Translations under genes and position numbers: made by a program
Shown here: one piece after another, positions 34,620 to 41,676 of the stretch
Position numbering within the stretch: position 1 is the stretch's first letter
How the letters are laid out: every line of letters starts with the position of its first letter
DNA from: Fibrobacter sp.
GTDB taxonomy: Bacteria > Fibrobacterota > Fibrobacteria > Fibrobacterales > Fibrobacteraceae
NCBI GenBank assembly: GCA_024399015.1
Contig: JAKSIC010000001.1
Span: 434,001 to 498,000 of the forward strand
Reading direction: 5' to 3'
DNA length: 64,000 nucleotides
Notes under the pieces: model-generated
Databases searched by the model: none
The model's input: the letters and a program-made list of their open reading frames with translations, nothing else
What the model was told of the DNA's origin: nothing

Positions 34620-35166
34620 TTATTCAGTTACAAGTCTAAATTCCTATTTCAACAATAAAAACGGTGTTGATGAAGATCAATTGAAGGAAATTCTAAATTC
34701 CTTCAGTTCTCCTGTCAATCCAGATGTTGAACACTTTCTACAAAAGAATTCGATTCTTTTTACGAAAAAGAAACAGTCTATCTCGTATATTGTGAGCACG
34801 GGCGGGCATCTTGTCGGCTATTTCGCTCTTGCCGTAAAGCCAGTCACATTCCGTAGCGAAGTTCTTAGCAAAACCGCCCAAAAGGTGGTTGAACGTGTCA
34901 GCAAGTACAACGCAAATACAAAGGAGTATAGCGCCAGCGGGTATCTCATTGCTCAGTTGGGAAAGAACTTTCGTATTGCGAAGGAACTGCAGATTTCCGG
35001 TTCTCACTTGTTGAACATTGCGATAAACTCGATTCAGCAAGCCCAGAACCTTGTGGGCGGCACCATCGTATTTCTGGAATGTGAAAACCATCCGAAATTA
35101 AGGCAATTGGAAAAATCCCCACCGTGGTCCGCTCTTATCGCTAAGATCGCGTGGTGGGTACTATAG
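34609..35166 (+). CDS. GNAT-type acetyltransferase toxin, C-terminus altered
   Basis: 185 residues. The GNAT core has VGYFALAVKPVTF and GYLIAQLGKNFRI ... GSHLLNIAINSI; the last natural block is GGTIVFLECENHPKL. The usual final motif (FYEKNGF and following strand) is replaced by residues read from the hairpin repeat at 35117 (SPPWSALIAKIAWWVL). Such toxins acetylate aminoacyl-tRNA. The lost end suggests an inactive or changed product; the antitoxin gene is intact. Confidence 0.75.
   Translation: MQNNYSVTSLNSYFNNKNGVDEDQLKEILNSFSSPVNPDVEHFLQKNSILFTKKKQSISYIVSTGGHLVGYFALAVKPVTFRSEVLSKTAQKVVERVSKYNANTKEYSASGYLIAQLGKNFRIAKELQISGSHLLNIAINSIQQAQNLVGGTIVFLECENHPKLRQLEKSPPWSALIAKIAWWVL
35117..35161 (+). 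repeat. 55-bp hairpin repeat, copy 2
   Basis: Arms CCCCACC / GGTGGG with inner CTTA-TCGC-TAAG hairpin. It is read through by the GNAT toxin gene and lacks the last ~12 bases of copies 3-5. Confidence 0.85.
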
Positions 35167-35170
35167 CGAA

Positions 35171-35772
35171 TTAGCACTCCTCATTCATCAAGTCCACAGC
35201 CATCCTTGAATGATAGGATCGAACTCCATCAACATGTTCCAATAAAAAGTCATTTACCGGATGTCCCATCGGATCTAAAATAAAATCTATTCCTTCCTGA
35301 CGAGCGAGTTTTGCAGCGGGAGTAAAATCGCTGTCTCCAGAAACAAGTACGATTTGATCCGCTTGATGCTTATAAGCTAAAGAGGCTATGTCTAAGCCTA
35401 TTTTCATATCAACGCCTTTTTGCAACATTGACAGTGAGAAATCCGATTCCGTCAAATTCGAAAGTCCCTTCGAACCATTCAACAGTTTTTTGACAACGTC
35501 GGGTTTCAAGTTGTAGACAGCTTCATCCGCAGCAAGAAAACCTAATCGCAAAGCAAGTTTTCTCTTCGTTTTTAAAGTCTCTAAGAACTCTCTCATCCAC
35601 AAATATGTAGGATGCTTCTTAAAATTCACCGACGTTCTTTTTAAAGGATGAAATACATTTTTATCCACTGGCGGACAGTCATAGTAGAAAATTCTATACA
35701 AGGAACAAGGCCGACATAATGAGTAGCCATTTTTCTGTAGAATCCACCATCAACAAGAATTGCCGTCCGCAT
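35171..35772 (-). pseudogene. NYN domain ribonuclease, frameshifted
   Basis: Two pieces are visible. From ATG 35772 (GAGGAAAT upstream) the frame reads MRTAILVDGGFYRKMATHYV with the first catalytic Asp of NYN/PIN-like nucleases. From about 35704 another frame continues with LYRIFYYDCPPVDKN to the end, including GVDMKIGLDIASLAY and VLVSGDSDFTPAAKLARQEG (further catalytic Asp). About 30 residues between the pieces are missing compared with related proteins. So the gene is probably dead, although TTG 35701 could give a 176-residue product without the first Asp. Confidence 0.75.
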
Positions 35773-35780
35773 ATTTCCTC

Positions 35781-35857
35781 AAAAAAAAAGATCCATAACA
35801 TCGTCGCTTCCCCTATGTCGGGAGGACCTCGTTATGGATCTATTAAACTATTTACGT
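35781..35857 (-). ncRNA. short leader RNA ending in a terminator before the NYN gene
   Basis: On the minus strand a promoter (35864-35892) is followed by about 75 bases ending in a perfect 10-bp stem GATCCATAAC / GTTATGGATC (35790-35840) and nine T (35789-35781). GAGGAAAT and the NYN start codon follow directly. The inner loop repeats a GGTCCTCCC ... GGGGAAGC hairpin. Confidence 0.65.
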
Positions 35858-35936
35858 AGTAAGAATATATTTATTGACAAAGGTTTTGTCAAGCGTTCTT
35901 TCTATTGGACCACATTTTGCAAACAACTGTTGACAA
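35798..35936. repeat. 139-bp direct repeat, copy 2
   Basis: Near-identical to 34104-34240 and lies upstream of the NYN gene. The pair brackets the GNAT module and NYN gene. Confidence 0.85.
35864..35892 (-). promoter_or_regulatory. strong sigma-70-type promoter, minus strand
   Basis: TTGACA (35887-35892) and TATATT (35864-35869) with exactly 17 bases between. The -35 is part of the inverted repeat TTGACAAA / TTTGTCAA, which could be an operator. A palindromic box (AACAGTTGTT) lies about 40 bases further upstream. Confidence 0.8.
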
Positions 35937-35982
35937 ATACCCCAATCGCGCATAATGGACGCCTGCAAGTGAAAAAAAGAGG

Positions 35983-36096
35983 ATGACCCTCAAAATGTCA
36001 CCCATAATGAACCTCAAAATGAACCCCAAAATGAGCCTCAAAATCCTCGGTTACAAATGGAAAGGCCCCTCTAAAACAGGTCACTGGGAAAGATAA
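35983..36096 (+). CDS. 37-residue basic peptide with internal repeats
   Basis: ATG 35983 follows AAAGAGG closely. The peptide starts MTLKMSPIMNLKMNPKMSLK, built of four-residue steps from 12-base tandem repeats (ATGAACCTCAAA type), and ends with ILGYKWKGPSKTGHWER. A TTGACA at 35929-35934 with TAATGG 17 bases on could drive it. It lies between the NYN promoter region and the 3' end of the PDDEXK gene. Real gene status is uncertain. Confidence 0.4.
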   Translation: MTLKMSPIMNLKMNPKMSLKILGYKWKGPSKTGHWER

Positions 36097-36122
36097 ACTC
36101 TCACCACTGGAGAGAGAAAAAT

Positions 36123-37265
36123 TTAGGATCTTGCCGATTTTTCAAAGATTTCTTTTTGCATTTCTATTTCGCGGGCAAGGACTTCTTTAGACGGCATGTA
36201 AGTCAAATACTTGGCTGCATACATTCTTTTATTCGTCGCCAATGTGGAGAATTTCGCCACATCCCCGTTCGTTTCGGAACAAAGAATAACGCCAATGGTA
36301 GGGTTGTCACCTTCGGAACGCTTGTGGGTGTCATAAAGTTTCAAGTACATATCCATCTGCCCAACATCTTCGTAACAAATTTTGCGGGTCTTGAGATCTA
36401 CAAGCACAAAGCATTTGAGCATGTAGTTATAAAACACCAGATCTATATAATAGTCGTCTTCTTCTGTATGAATATGCTGCTGGCGACTTACCAGCGCGTA
36501 GCCCTTGCCCATTTCCATGAGGAATTTTTGCAGATGGTTCAAGATGGCATTCTCAAGTGTTGTCTCTGTAAATGCAGCATCTTGATTCAAACCAAGAAAT
36601 TCCACGATCATGGGATTCTTGATGAACTGGGATTTTTCGCTCTGGTAATCGGCGGTCAGGGTTTCCATCTCCTTGACGACTGCAGATCTTTTGCCCTCTG
36701 GAGTCTGCACCAGGCGATAATAATACTGCGAGGCAATATTACGTTTCAACGTGCGATAATCCCACTGCTCGGCGGCAGCCTCCTGCATATACCACAGGCG
36801 GGCCTTTTCATCGGCGACACGGATCAGGCATTCGTAATGACTCCAGGACAATTGGATAGGCAAAGCCTGCCCAATTTCATCGTTTTTCAAAAGGGCAGGC
36901 AATGCCTGCCCTTTTTCAGACAGCGAATTAACGAACGAAACTGGCAGAGCATGGGACATTCGAGCATTCTTAAAAATCAAATAGAATTTTCGGAAACCTT
37001 TCAACGAGGGAACAGAAAACCCCTTCCCGAATTTCTCGGTCAGCGACTCCGACGCCAACTGGATAACACGCTTTCCGTAACCCGCGCGGGCCTTTCCCTG
37101 CTGCTCCTGCTCCACAATGCGCCAGCCGATAAGCCAGTTGCACGCCACCTGCATAAGGTTCGCCGCACGGAAACTCATGTCGCGAGCAGTGGAAACGATG
37201 GTTCCTAAATCATTGACGAACAACTTGTCGTCAGACTTTTTCAAAGCCGAGTTCTCTCTGGGCAT
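36123..37265 (-). CDS. PDDEXK nuclease domain protein, DUF1016/YhcG family
   Basis: 380 residues. The N-terminal DUF1016-N domain contains ARDMSFRAANLMQVACNWLI and GWRIVEQEQQGKARAGYGKR. The C-terminal PD-(D/E)XK domain has DYYIDLVFYNYMLKCFVLVD then LKTRKICYEDVGQMDMYL (D-x(n)-D-x-K pattern). AAGGAG before ATG 37265 sets the start. Family members are candidate defence nucleases, often beside toxin-antitoxin or restriction genes. A hairpin plus nine T ends only 16 bases before the start codon. Confidence 0.9.
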   Translation of the reverse strand: MPRENSALKKSDDKLFVNDLGTIVSTARDMSFRAANLMQVACNWLIGWRIVEQEQQGKARAGYGKRVIQLASESLTEKFGKGFSVPSLKGFRKFYLIFKNARMSHALPVSFVNSLSEKGQALPALLKNDEIGQALPIQLSWSHYECLIRVADEKARLWYMQEAAAEQWDYRTLKRNIASQYYYRLVQTPEGKRSAVVKEMETLTADYQSEKSQFIKNPMIVEFLGLNQDAAFTETTLENAILNHLQKFLMEMGKGYALVSRQQHIHTEEDDYYIDLVFYNYMLKCFVLVDLKTRKICYEDVGQMDMYLKLYDTHKRSEGDNPTIGVILCSETNGDVAKFSTLATNKRMYAAKYLTYMPSKEVLAREIEMQKEIFEKSARS

Positions 37266-37281
37266 AGTATCTCCTTTGGAT

Positions 37282-37310
37282 AAAAAAAAACACCTGTTTT
37301 TCACAGATGT
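37282..37310 (-). terminator. terminator directly upstream of the DUF1016 gene
   Basis: On the minus strand ACATCTG / CAGGTGT (one wobble) with a 7-base loop is followed by nine T, then AAAGGAG and the start codon. It stops or attenuates transcription entering the gene. Confidence 0.7.
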
Positions 37311-37403
37311 CATAGAGATACTTTTCGTACGTCAGGCAGAATGTTAGCTATTTATAAAACGCTGGCAAGGGTCATTTTGTAATTTATACGTAAAATATCA
37401 AGA

Positions 37404-37458
37404 CCCACCGTGGTCCGCTCTTATCGCTAAGATCGCGTGGTGAGTACGATTGCCGGGA
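37404..37458 (+). repeat. 55-bp hairpin repeat, copy 3
   Basis: Complete copy (one base change in the right arm) ending ACGATTGCCGGGAA. Preceded by TTATACGTAAAA, as is copy 1. Confidence 0.85.
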
Positions 37459-37487
37459 ATCTACTCTCCATCAAAAAAACTAAGGTC

Positions 37488-38489
37488 TTAATGCGTTAAA
37501 TGTTTAACTTCTTTAAAAGACTTGATTTCGTCAGCCAGAACCTTCTGCAGTTCTTCCTTGGGCAACAACAACAGGTAATCGGCAACCCCAATAGGCTTAC
37601 CAACACCATCGAGCGAAAGTTCAACTTCAACATTATCTTTTGTTGCACAGAGAATAATACCGACTGAACGATTTTCACCTTCCCCACGTTCCAAACGGTC
37701 AAGCAATGAAAGATAATAGTTCATCTTGCCTACATATTCCGGCTTAAATTCACCCACTTTCAAATCAATTGCCACCAAACATTTCAGTTGCCTATGGAAG
37801 AAAAGCATATCTACCCTGCTTGCCTTCCCATTGAATTCCAGTTCATGCTGGTTTCCAATAAAGGCAAAACCCTTTCCAAGTTCCAAAAGGAACTGCCTAA
37901 CCTTTTCAACAAGTTTTCGTTCCAGTTCCAACTCCATTACCGGCTCTGTAATTCCAAGGAAGCCCAGGTTATAAGTGCTACGGAACGCTTCGTTCGCAAA
38001 CGCCGCCTGACCTTCGGGCAATGTGGCCTTGAAGTTGTTTTGTGGGCGATTAAGAGCGGCATGTTCATACATCTGCATTTTCACGGCATTCGTCAGCAAA
38101 TCACGCGTCCATCCCTTGGCAACGCACTCCGAGGAGTAAAAAAGGATTTGGTTGTCGTCATCTGTAATCCGCATCAATTGCAAAATATGTCCCCATGGCA
38201 AAAGTGCAACAGCCTGTTGCACTTTTGAATTGCTTTTAGAAAAACGTTCGTAAAATTTTTTCATATTCCAAAGGTTTCTCGGGGCCACCCCCATATCCGG
38301 GAAATGTCCCTTTAAATCTACAGAAAGGCGACGAACAACAGAATTTCCATGTTTACTATCGAGTTTGCGTTCATGCAGCACTTTCCCGATTTCCCAATAA
38401 GCGGCATTTTCGCCAATATTTAGTTGACGAGCAACGTTTACACGAGCCCGTTTAATTACTGCAACAGCCTGTGTAAGCTTCCCCGTAAT
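37488..38489 (-). pseudogene. second DUF1016/PDDEXK nuclease, main part (interrupted by IS)
   Basis: From the IS border the frame reads ITGKLTQAVAVIKRARVNVA, then AAYWEIGKVLHERKLDSKHG and the PDDEXK domain (ASRVDMLFFHRQLKCLVAID, then LKVGEFKPEYVGKMNYYL) to the stop at 37488. GTG 38381 is an internal start. The first 25 codons lie beyond the insertion at 39669-39743. The C-terminal nuclease domain is intact, so a shortened product is conceivable, but the gene is broken. Confidence 0.8.
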
Positions 38490-38564
38490 TAGGACTGTTC
38501 ATAACTAGACAAAAGGCGATTCAGCCTGCGTCAAAATGCTACCTTTGGTAGCGAAGGAACAGCC

Positions 38565-38831
38565 ATGAAAAAACTGACTCACTCCGAATCGGAAATCATC
38601 AAAAGCGTTAACGAACTTGAAGCAGGCGTCTCTGCCGATGAAATCTGCAGAAGGCTAAGCATTTCCAGGGCCACTCTTTATCAGTGGAAAAGAAAGTACG
38701 GAGGCCTTGAAATCAGCCAGTTAAAGAGACTCAAGGAACTAGAAGAAGAAAACGCCAAACTCAAGAAAATGTACGCAAATCTGGCACTGGACAACGAAAT
38801 TCTCCGCGAGGTCATCGAAAAAAAACTCTGA
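38565..38831 (+). CDS. IS3 family transposase OrfA
   Basis: 88 residues: HTH (AGVSADEICRRLSISRATLY) followed by a leucine-zipper coiled coil (LKRLKELEEENAKLKKMY). The frame ends just after a run of eight A (38818-38825). Confidence 0.92.
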   Translation: MKKLTHSESEIIKSVNELEAGVSADEICRRLSISRATLYQWKRKYGGLEISQLKRLKELEEENAKLKKMYANLALDNEILREVIEKKL

Positions 38832-38863
38832 CGCCCGAGGCCCGCAAGGAAATTGCCGGCGAG

Positions 38864-39643
38864 ATGTCAGATGAATACGACATCAGCATTACTCGGGCGT
38901 GCAAATTGATGGGTATCCACAAGTCGTTCTTCTACTACGAATCAAAGAAAGACGATTCGGAAGTTGAGGCTGTAATTCGTCAAAAGGCTGAGATTACCAA
39001 CGAAGGCTTCTGGAAGATTTTTCGCTTGATCCGCAAGGATGGCTACCCGTGGAATCATAAGAAGGTCTATCGCGTCTACGAAGCGATTCATTTCAACAAG
39101 CGCAAGCCTCTGCGCAAGCGCCTGCCTGCCAGGGTCAAGAATCCGCTAGTGACGCCAACCCACGAAAACGTAACGTGGTCCATGGATTTCGTGACGGACG
39201 TCTTGCAAAGCAACCGTAAGTTTCGTGTGTTCAATGTCATCGATGACAGCGACCGTGTCGCCGTGGCACAAAAGGTCGCCCATTCCATTCCAGCATCCCG
39301 TCTGATTCGCTTTATGGAAGAAATCATTTGGGAGAACGGAAAACCGAACAACATTCGCTGCGACAACGGGCCGGAATTTATCTCGCATGAATTCCAAAGC
39401 TGGTGCAAGGGAAACGACATCAACATCCTGTATACTCAACCCGGATGTCCGACGCAGAATAGCTACATAGAACGGTTTAACGGATCATACCGAAGGGCAA
39501 TTCTTGATGCATACATTTTCAGGACTTTAGACGAGGTCAGGGAACTCACTGAGAAATGGATGGACTACTACAACAACGAAAGACCGCACAATTCACTAAA
39601 CAATCTTGCCCCAATGGAATATCGGTTGGCAAGAACTGGGTGA
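38864..39643 (+). CDS. IS3 family transposase OrfB (made as OrfAB by frameshift)
   Basis: 259 residues from ATG 38864, with an HTH_21-like start and the rve/DDE domain: Asp in SMDFVTDV, Asp in CDNGPEFI and Glu in SYIERFNGSYRR. In the -1 frame the sequence runs continuously from the A-run of orfA (KTLTPEARKEIAGEMSDEYD), so the active transposase is probably the OrfAB fusion 38565-39643. All catalytic residues are present. Confidence 0.92.
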   Translation: MSDEYDISITRACKLMGIHKSFFYYESKKDDSEVEAVIRQKAEITNEGFWKIFRLIRKDGYPWNHKKVYRVYEAIHFNKRKPLRKRLPARVKNPLVTPTHENVTWSMDFVTDVLQSNRKFRVFNVIDDSDRVAVAQKVAHSIPASRLIRFMEEIIWENGKPNNIRCDNGPEFISHEFQSWCKGNDINILYTQPGCPTQNSYIERFNGSYRRAILDAYIFRTLDEVRELTEKWMDYYNNERPHNSLNNLAPMEYRLARTG

Positions 39644-39668
39644 TTTTGTATACTTTAAACCAGTCCTA

Positions 39669-39743
39669 AAAATGGGTAGCTGACACCTGTTGCAGAATTT
39701 CACCATATTCAGATTCTACCTGCAAAACAATCTTTTTTGTCAT
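39669..39743 (-). pseudogene. 5' end of the interrupted DUF1016 gene
   Basis: GGAGA then ATG 39743 opens MTKKIVLQVESEYGEILQQV and SATHF, the usual N-terminus of this family, and is cut by the IS end. Confidence 0.7.
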
Positions 39744-40044
39744 AATATTCTCCGTACGTTTAAACCACCATTTTCCCCTCGCCGGGAAAATGGTCGATAG
39801 CATTCTTTTTGATTATAAAGATGTTCCAGCAACATTGTTGGCGAGGGTCTTCCTCGGCGTTACCTGGCGCAATTTCGCCTTGCGGCGATCTCACGCGCTC
39901 GAGCAGGTCGTGTTCCTGCCAGCTATCCAACAACATCAACCAGATGGTTAATGAACCTTGCCGCGAATGCACGTACGGACTTTTGCAAGTCTATGTCGAC
40001 TGTCGCAAGGAGTGATGAATTATGGGATAAATATAATTAAAGAT
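39744..40044 (-). ncRNA. structured leader of the interrupted DUF1016 gene
   Basis: About 300 gene-free bases on the minus strand with many hairpins: perfect CCATTTTCCC / GGGAAAATGG (39769-39794), TCGCC-GCAA-GGCGA, GCAGG / CCTGC, AACC-ATCT-GGTT and others. The TCGCC-GNRA-GGCGA hairpin also occurs in the leader of the sigma-like gene. A promoter-like TTGACA lies in the palindrome at 40045-40064. Confidence 0.45.
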
Positions 40045-40064
40045 TTTGACAGTAAAGTGTCAAA
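40045..40064. promoter_or_regulatory. palindrome TTTGACA / TGTCAAA
   Basis: Seven-base perfect arms around GTAAAG. A closely related palindrome (TTTGACACT / AGTGTCAAA) is at 58611-58630. Possible operator or hairpin. Confidence 0.5.
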
Positions 40065-40092
40065 AAACTCTCGACAGTGTTGAGAGAAAAAT

Positions 40093-40150
40093 CCCCGCCG
40101 TGGTCCGCTCTTATCGCTAAGATTGCGTGGTGGGTACGATTGCCGGGAAG
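40093..40150 (+). repeat. 55-bp hairpin repeat, copy 4
   Basis: Complete copy with compensating-type changes in the arm, directly downstream of the antitoxin stop at 40153 (minus strand). Confidence 0.85.
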
Positions 40151-40152
40151 TT

Positions 40153-40356
40153 TCAGATTTTTCCGGTTTTCTTGGCGTAGTCTACTGCGGCGGAGTTCAG
40201 CTCGTTTAGGGACATTCCGTCAAAATGTTCGCGTTGCCATTTCGTGTAGTCAAAACGTTCACGCAACACAGTCGCAATGAATTGTTCAGCATCGACAACT
40301 CCCAAGTGTTCGCGCAAGCAGCGCATGCCCTTGTCCAAAAGTTCCGCAGAAGTCAT
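40153..40356 (-). CDS. putative partner (antitoxin) of the PIN protein
   Basis: 67 residues, helical, with AEQFIATVLRERFDYTKWQR. It overlaps the PIN gene end by 4 bp (ATGA). Small proteins in this position after a PIN gene are usually its antitoxin, though most PIN pairs have the antitoxin first; the order here is reversed. No ribbon-helix-helix or AbrB motif is certain. Confidence 0.6.
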   Translation of the reverse strand: MTSAELLDKGMRCLREHLGVVDAEQFIATVLRERFDYTKWQREHFDGMSLNELNSAAVDYAKKTGKI

Positions 40357-40814
40357 AGTGAATCCCTCAACTCATATTCCAGGACAAATCGTATAGGATC
40401 AATAATCCTAATGTCATCCGACTTGTACTTTAGCAACCGATAATCAGTGGTTATAAAATAATCACTTTTTGCAAAAATCGCACACGCAACGTGAAGACTA
40501 TCCTTCTCTTTTACGCCAGTCTCCATTATTTGTTCCGCATATTCCTGAATTTGCTTGGCATGATCCGCCCCAACAAATGTTTCCGCCAATGTGAGAAAGC
40601 TGGATATTGAGGTTCTTCTGTTTGCGAACGGATTACAGCTGTTTTCATAGTCAAGAATATACGATGAAACCATATCCAAGCACCCGTCTCGAATTTGTCC
40701 TTGAACAAAAAGTTTCGCCTGTGTTTCCAAAGACACCGTCAAGTTGGACTGATCGTCATACGGCCTATTATAACAACAATTATCCAAATAAACCTTAAGT
40801 TTTCGCCTGCTCAC
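40353..40814 (-). CDS. PIN domain ribonuclease toxin-like protein
   Basis: About 153 residues. First catalytic Asp in VYLDNCCYNRPYDD, Glu in DYENSCNP, later acids in KDSLHVACAIFAKSDYFITT and TTDYRLLKY. This is the VapC-like PIN subclass with YLDNCxxNRP. The start is unclear: GTG 40814 or TTG 40829. It follows a strong promoter at 41048-41076 and a ~230-base leader. Confidence 0.8.
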   Translation of the reverse strand: MSRRKLKVYLDNCCYNRPYDDQSNLTVSLETQAKLFVQGQIRDGCLDMVSSYILDYENSCNPFANRRTSISSFLTLAETFVGADHAKQIQEYAEQIMETGVKEKDSLHVACAIFAKSDYFITTDYRLLKYKSDDIRIIDPIRFVLEYELRDSL

Positions 40815-41040
40815 GAATACCCCAATCAATACACGAAGATAGCCCCTAAAAAAAGGAGCGAATTAACGTTTCGAGAGATTTTGGGAGTTGTTCCTAGGGG
40901 CATGCTGGCGGTTGTATCCCCTCACTCCAGCTGATTCCTTAAGAGTTTCTGACCTCCCCGTTGTGCGACGCCCGCTTTACAGGTCAACAGCAGATTCCCA
41001 GTCCGCTGCCAGCAACTCTGACGGGAGGTTTAATTCTTTT
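40815..41040 (-). ncRNA. structured leader of the PIN module
   Basis: On the minus strand an outer stem ACCTCCC / GGGAGGT encloses a hairpin CAGCGGA / TCTGCTG. GGGG / CCCC and GCCCCTA ... TAGGGGC pairings follow, with seven T in the loop of the last. No gene fits in either direction. Confidence 0.45.
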
Positions 41041-41047
41041 CGTTACA

Positions 41048-41076
41048 AATATATGTGTACGAAAGCTTTCTGTCAA
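41048..41076 (-). promoter_or_regulatory. strong sigma-70-type promoter of the PIN module
   Basis: TTGACA (41071-41076), 17 bases, TATATT (41048-41053). About 20-45 bases upstream is the box GTCAACAGTTGTTTGCAAAA (41097-41121 region) shared with the repeats at 34.2 and 35.9 kb. Confidence 0.8.
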
Positions 41077-41158
41077 GGTCCGCAATCAGGGACCACTCAT
41101 TTTGCAAACAACTGTTGACAAGCCCTTCAAAATGTCAGAATATGGCATGCGAAATTAG

Positions 41159-41548
41159 GTAGATTATGGGGAATACAAAAAAGGCAAGGACCTGTACGGA
41201 ATCCCCGGACGTGTATCCTACTTCATCGTACCCATCGGGACCCGCGAAAAGGCAAGCTTCACCGAGTACGACGACAAGAAAGTCTGCGAAAGGGACGCTG
41301 CACAAATGGGAAAACAGGGAAATGCACACAAGAAAAAGGCAATGCCGAAAGATGACGAAAGCGACGACGCAAGCGGCTTCGTAGAAACCCTGGTCGGTCT
41401 GGTGAACGAAATGAAAACAGAACAGGGCTGGCGCCAAAGCGACGGAACCCTGCTCTGGGAAAAGCTTAGCGAAGGCGGCTACTACTGCTACGACAAAAAC
41501 GGCATGAATGCCGTTAAGCGAGTCAAGGAAGCGAAATGGTGTAAGTAA
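41159..41548 (+). pseudogene. 5'-truncated gene fragment
   Basis: An open frame without start reads YGEYKKGKDLYGIPGRVSYF ... EKLSEGGYYCYDKNGMNAVK and stops at 41548. The start is lost at a join directly after the shared upstream box. The surviving part has an acidic, lysine-rich middle and no known domain. Confidence 0.5.
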
Positions 41549-41554
41549 AAAAGA

Positions 41555-41611
41555 CCCACCGTGGTCCGCTCTTATTGCTAAGATCGCGTGGTGGGTACGA
41601 TTGCCGGGAAG
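41555..41611 (+). repeat. 55-bp hairpin repeat, copy 5
   Basis: Complete copy followed by the same bases as copy 4 (GTTTCAGATTTTT), which are the end of the PIN-module antitoxin gene. After that comes a piece of the PIN gene at 41641-41676. Confidence 0.85.
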
Positions 41612-41640
41612 TTTCAGATTTTTGTTCAGTATTGACAAGT

Positions 41641-41676
41641 TGTGTCCTTGAACAAAAAGCTTCGCCTGTGTTTCCT
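41641..41676 (-). pseudogene. remnant of a second PIN gene
   Basis: The minus strand reads ETQAKLFVQGQ, identical to part of the PIN protein at 40353. Together with copy 5 and the antitoxin end it shows that a second PIN module was present and mostly deleted. Confidence 0.7.

Larger units (their letters stand above)
38490..39668 (+). mobile_element. IS3 family insertion sequence (about 1.18 kb)
   Basis: Ends carry short inverted repeats TAGGACTG / CAGTCCTA. It encodes an IS3-type OrfA and OrfB with a programmed frameshift site. It sits inside a DUF1016 gene whose two parts flank it. A target duplication could not be settled: flanks are AT-rich and fit only a 3-base ATT with extra bases at one end. 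Confidence 0.88.

Noticed and set aside
39800-39900. RNase P-like GCCAGGTAACGCC string on the minus strand
   Set aside because: Only this short string matches; the conserved GAGGAAAGTC and ACAGAAA segments are missing.
39760-40015. Frames of about 70 codons on both strands in the DUF1016 leader
   Set aside because: They cross a series of perfect hairpins and have no ribosome site; the region is better explained as leader RNA.
28941-41611. Integron attC sites for the 55-bp hairpin repeat
   Set aside because: Cassette-like placement is suggestive, but the required AAC / GTT core triplets at the stem ends are absent and there is no integrase gene in the window.
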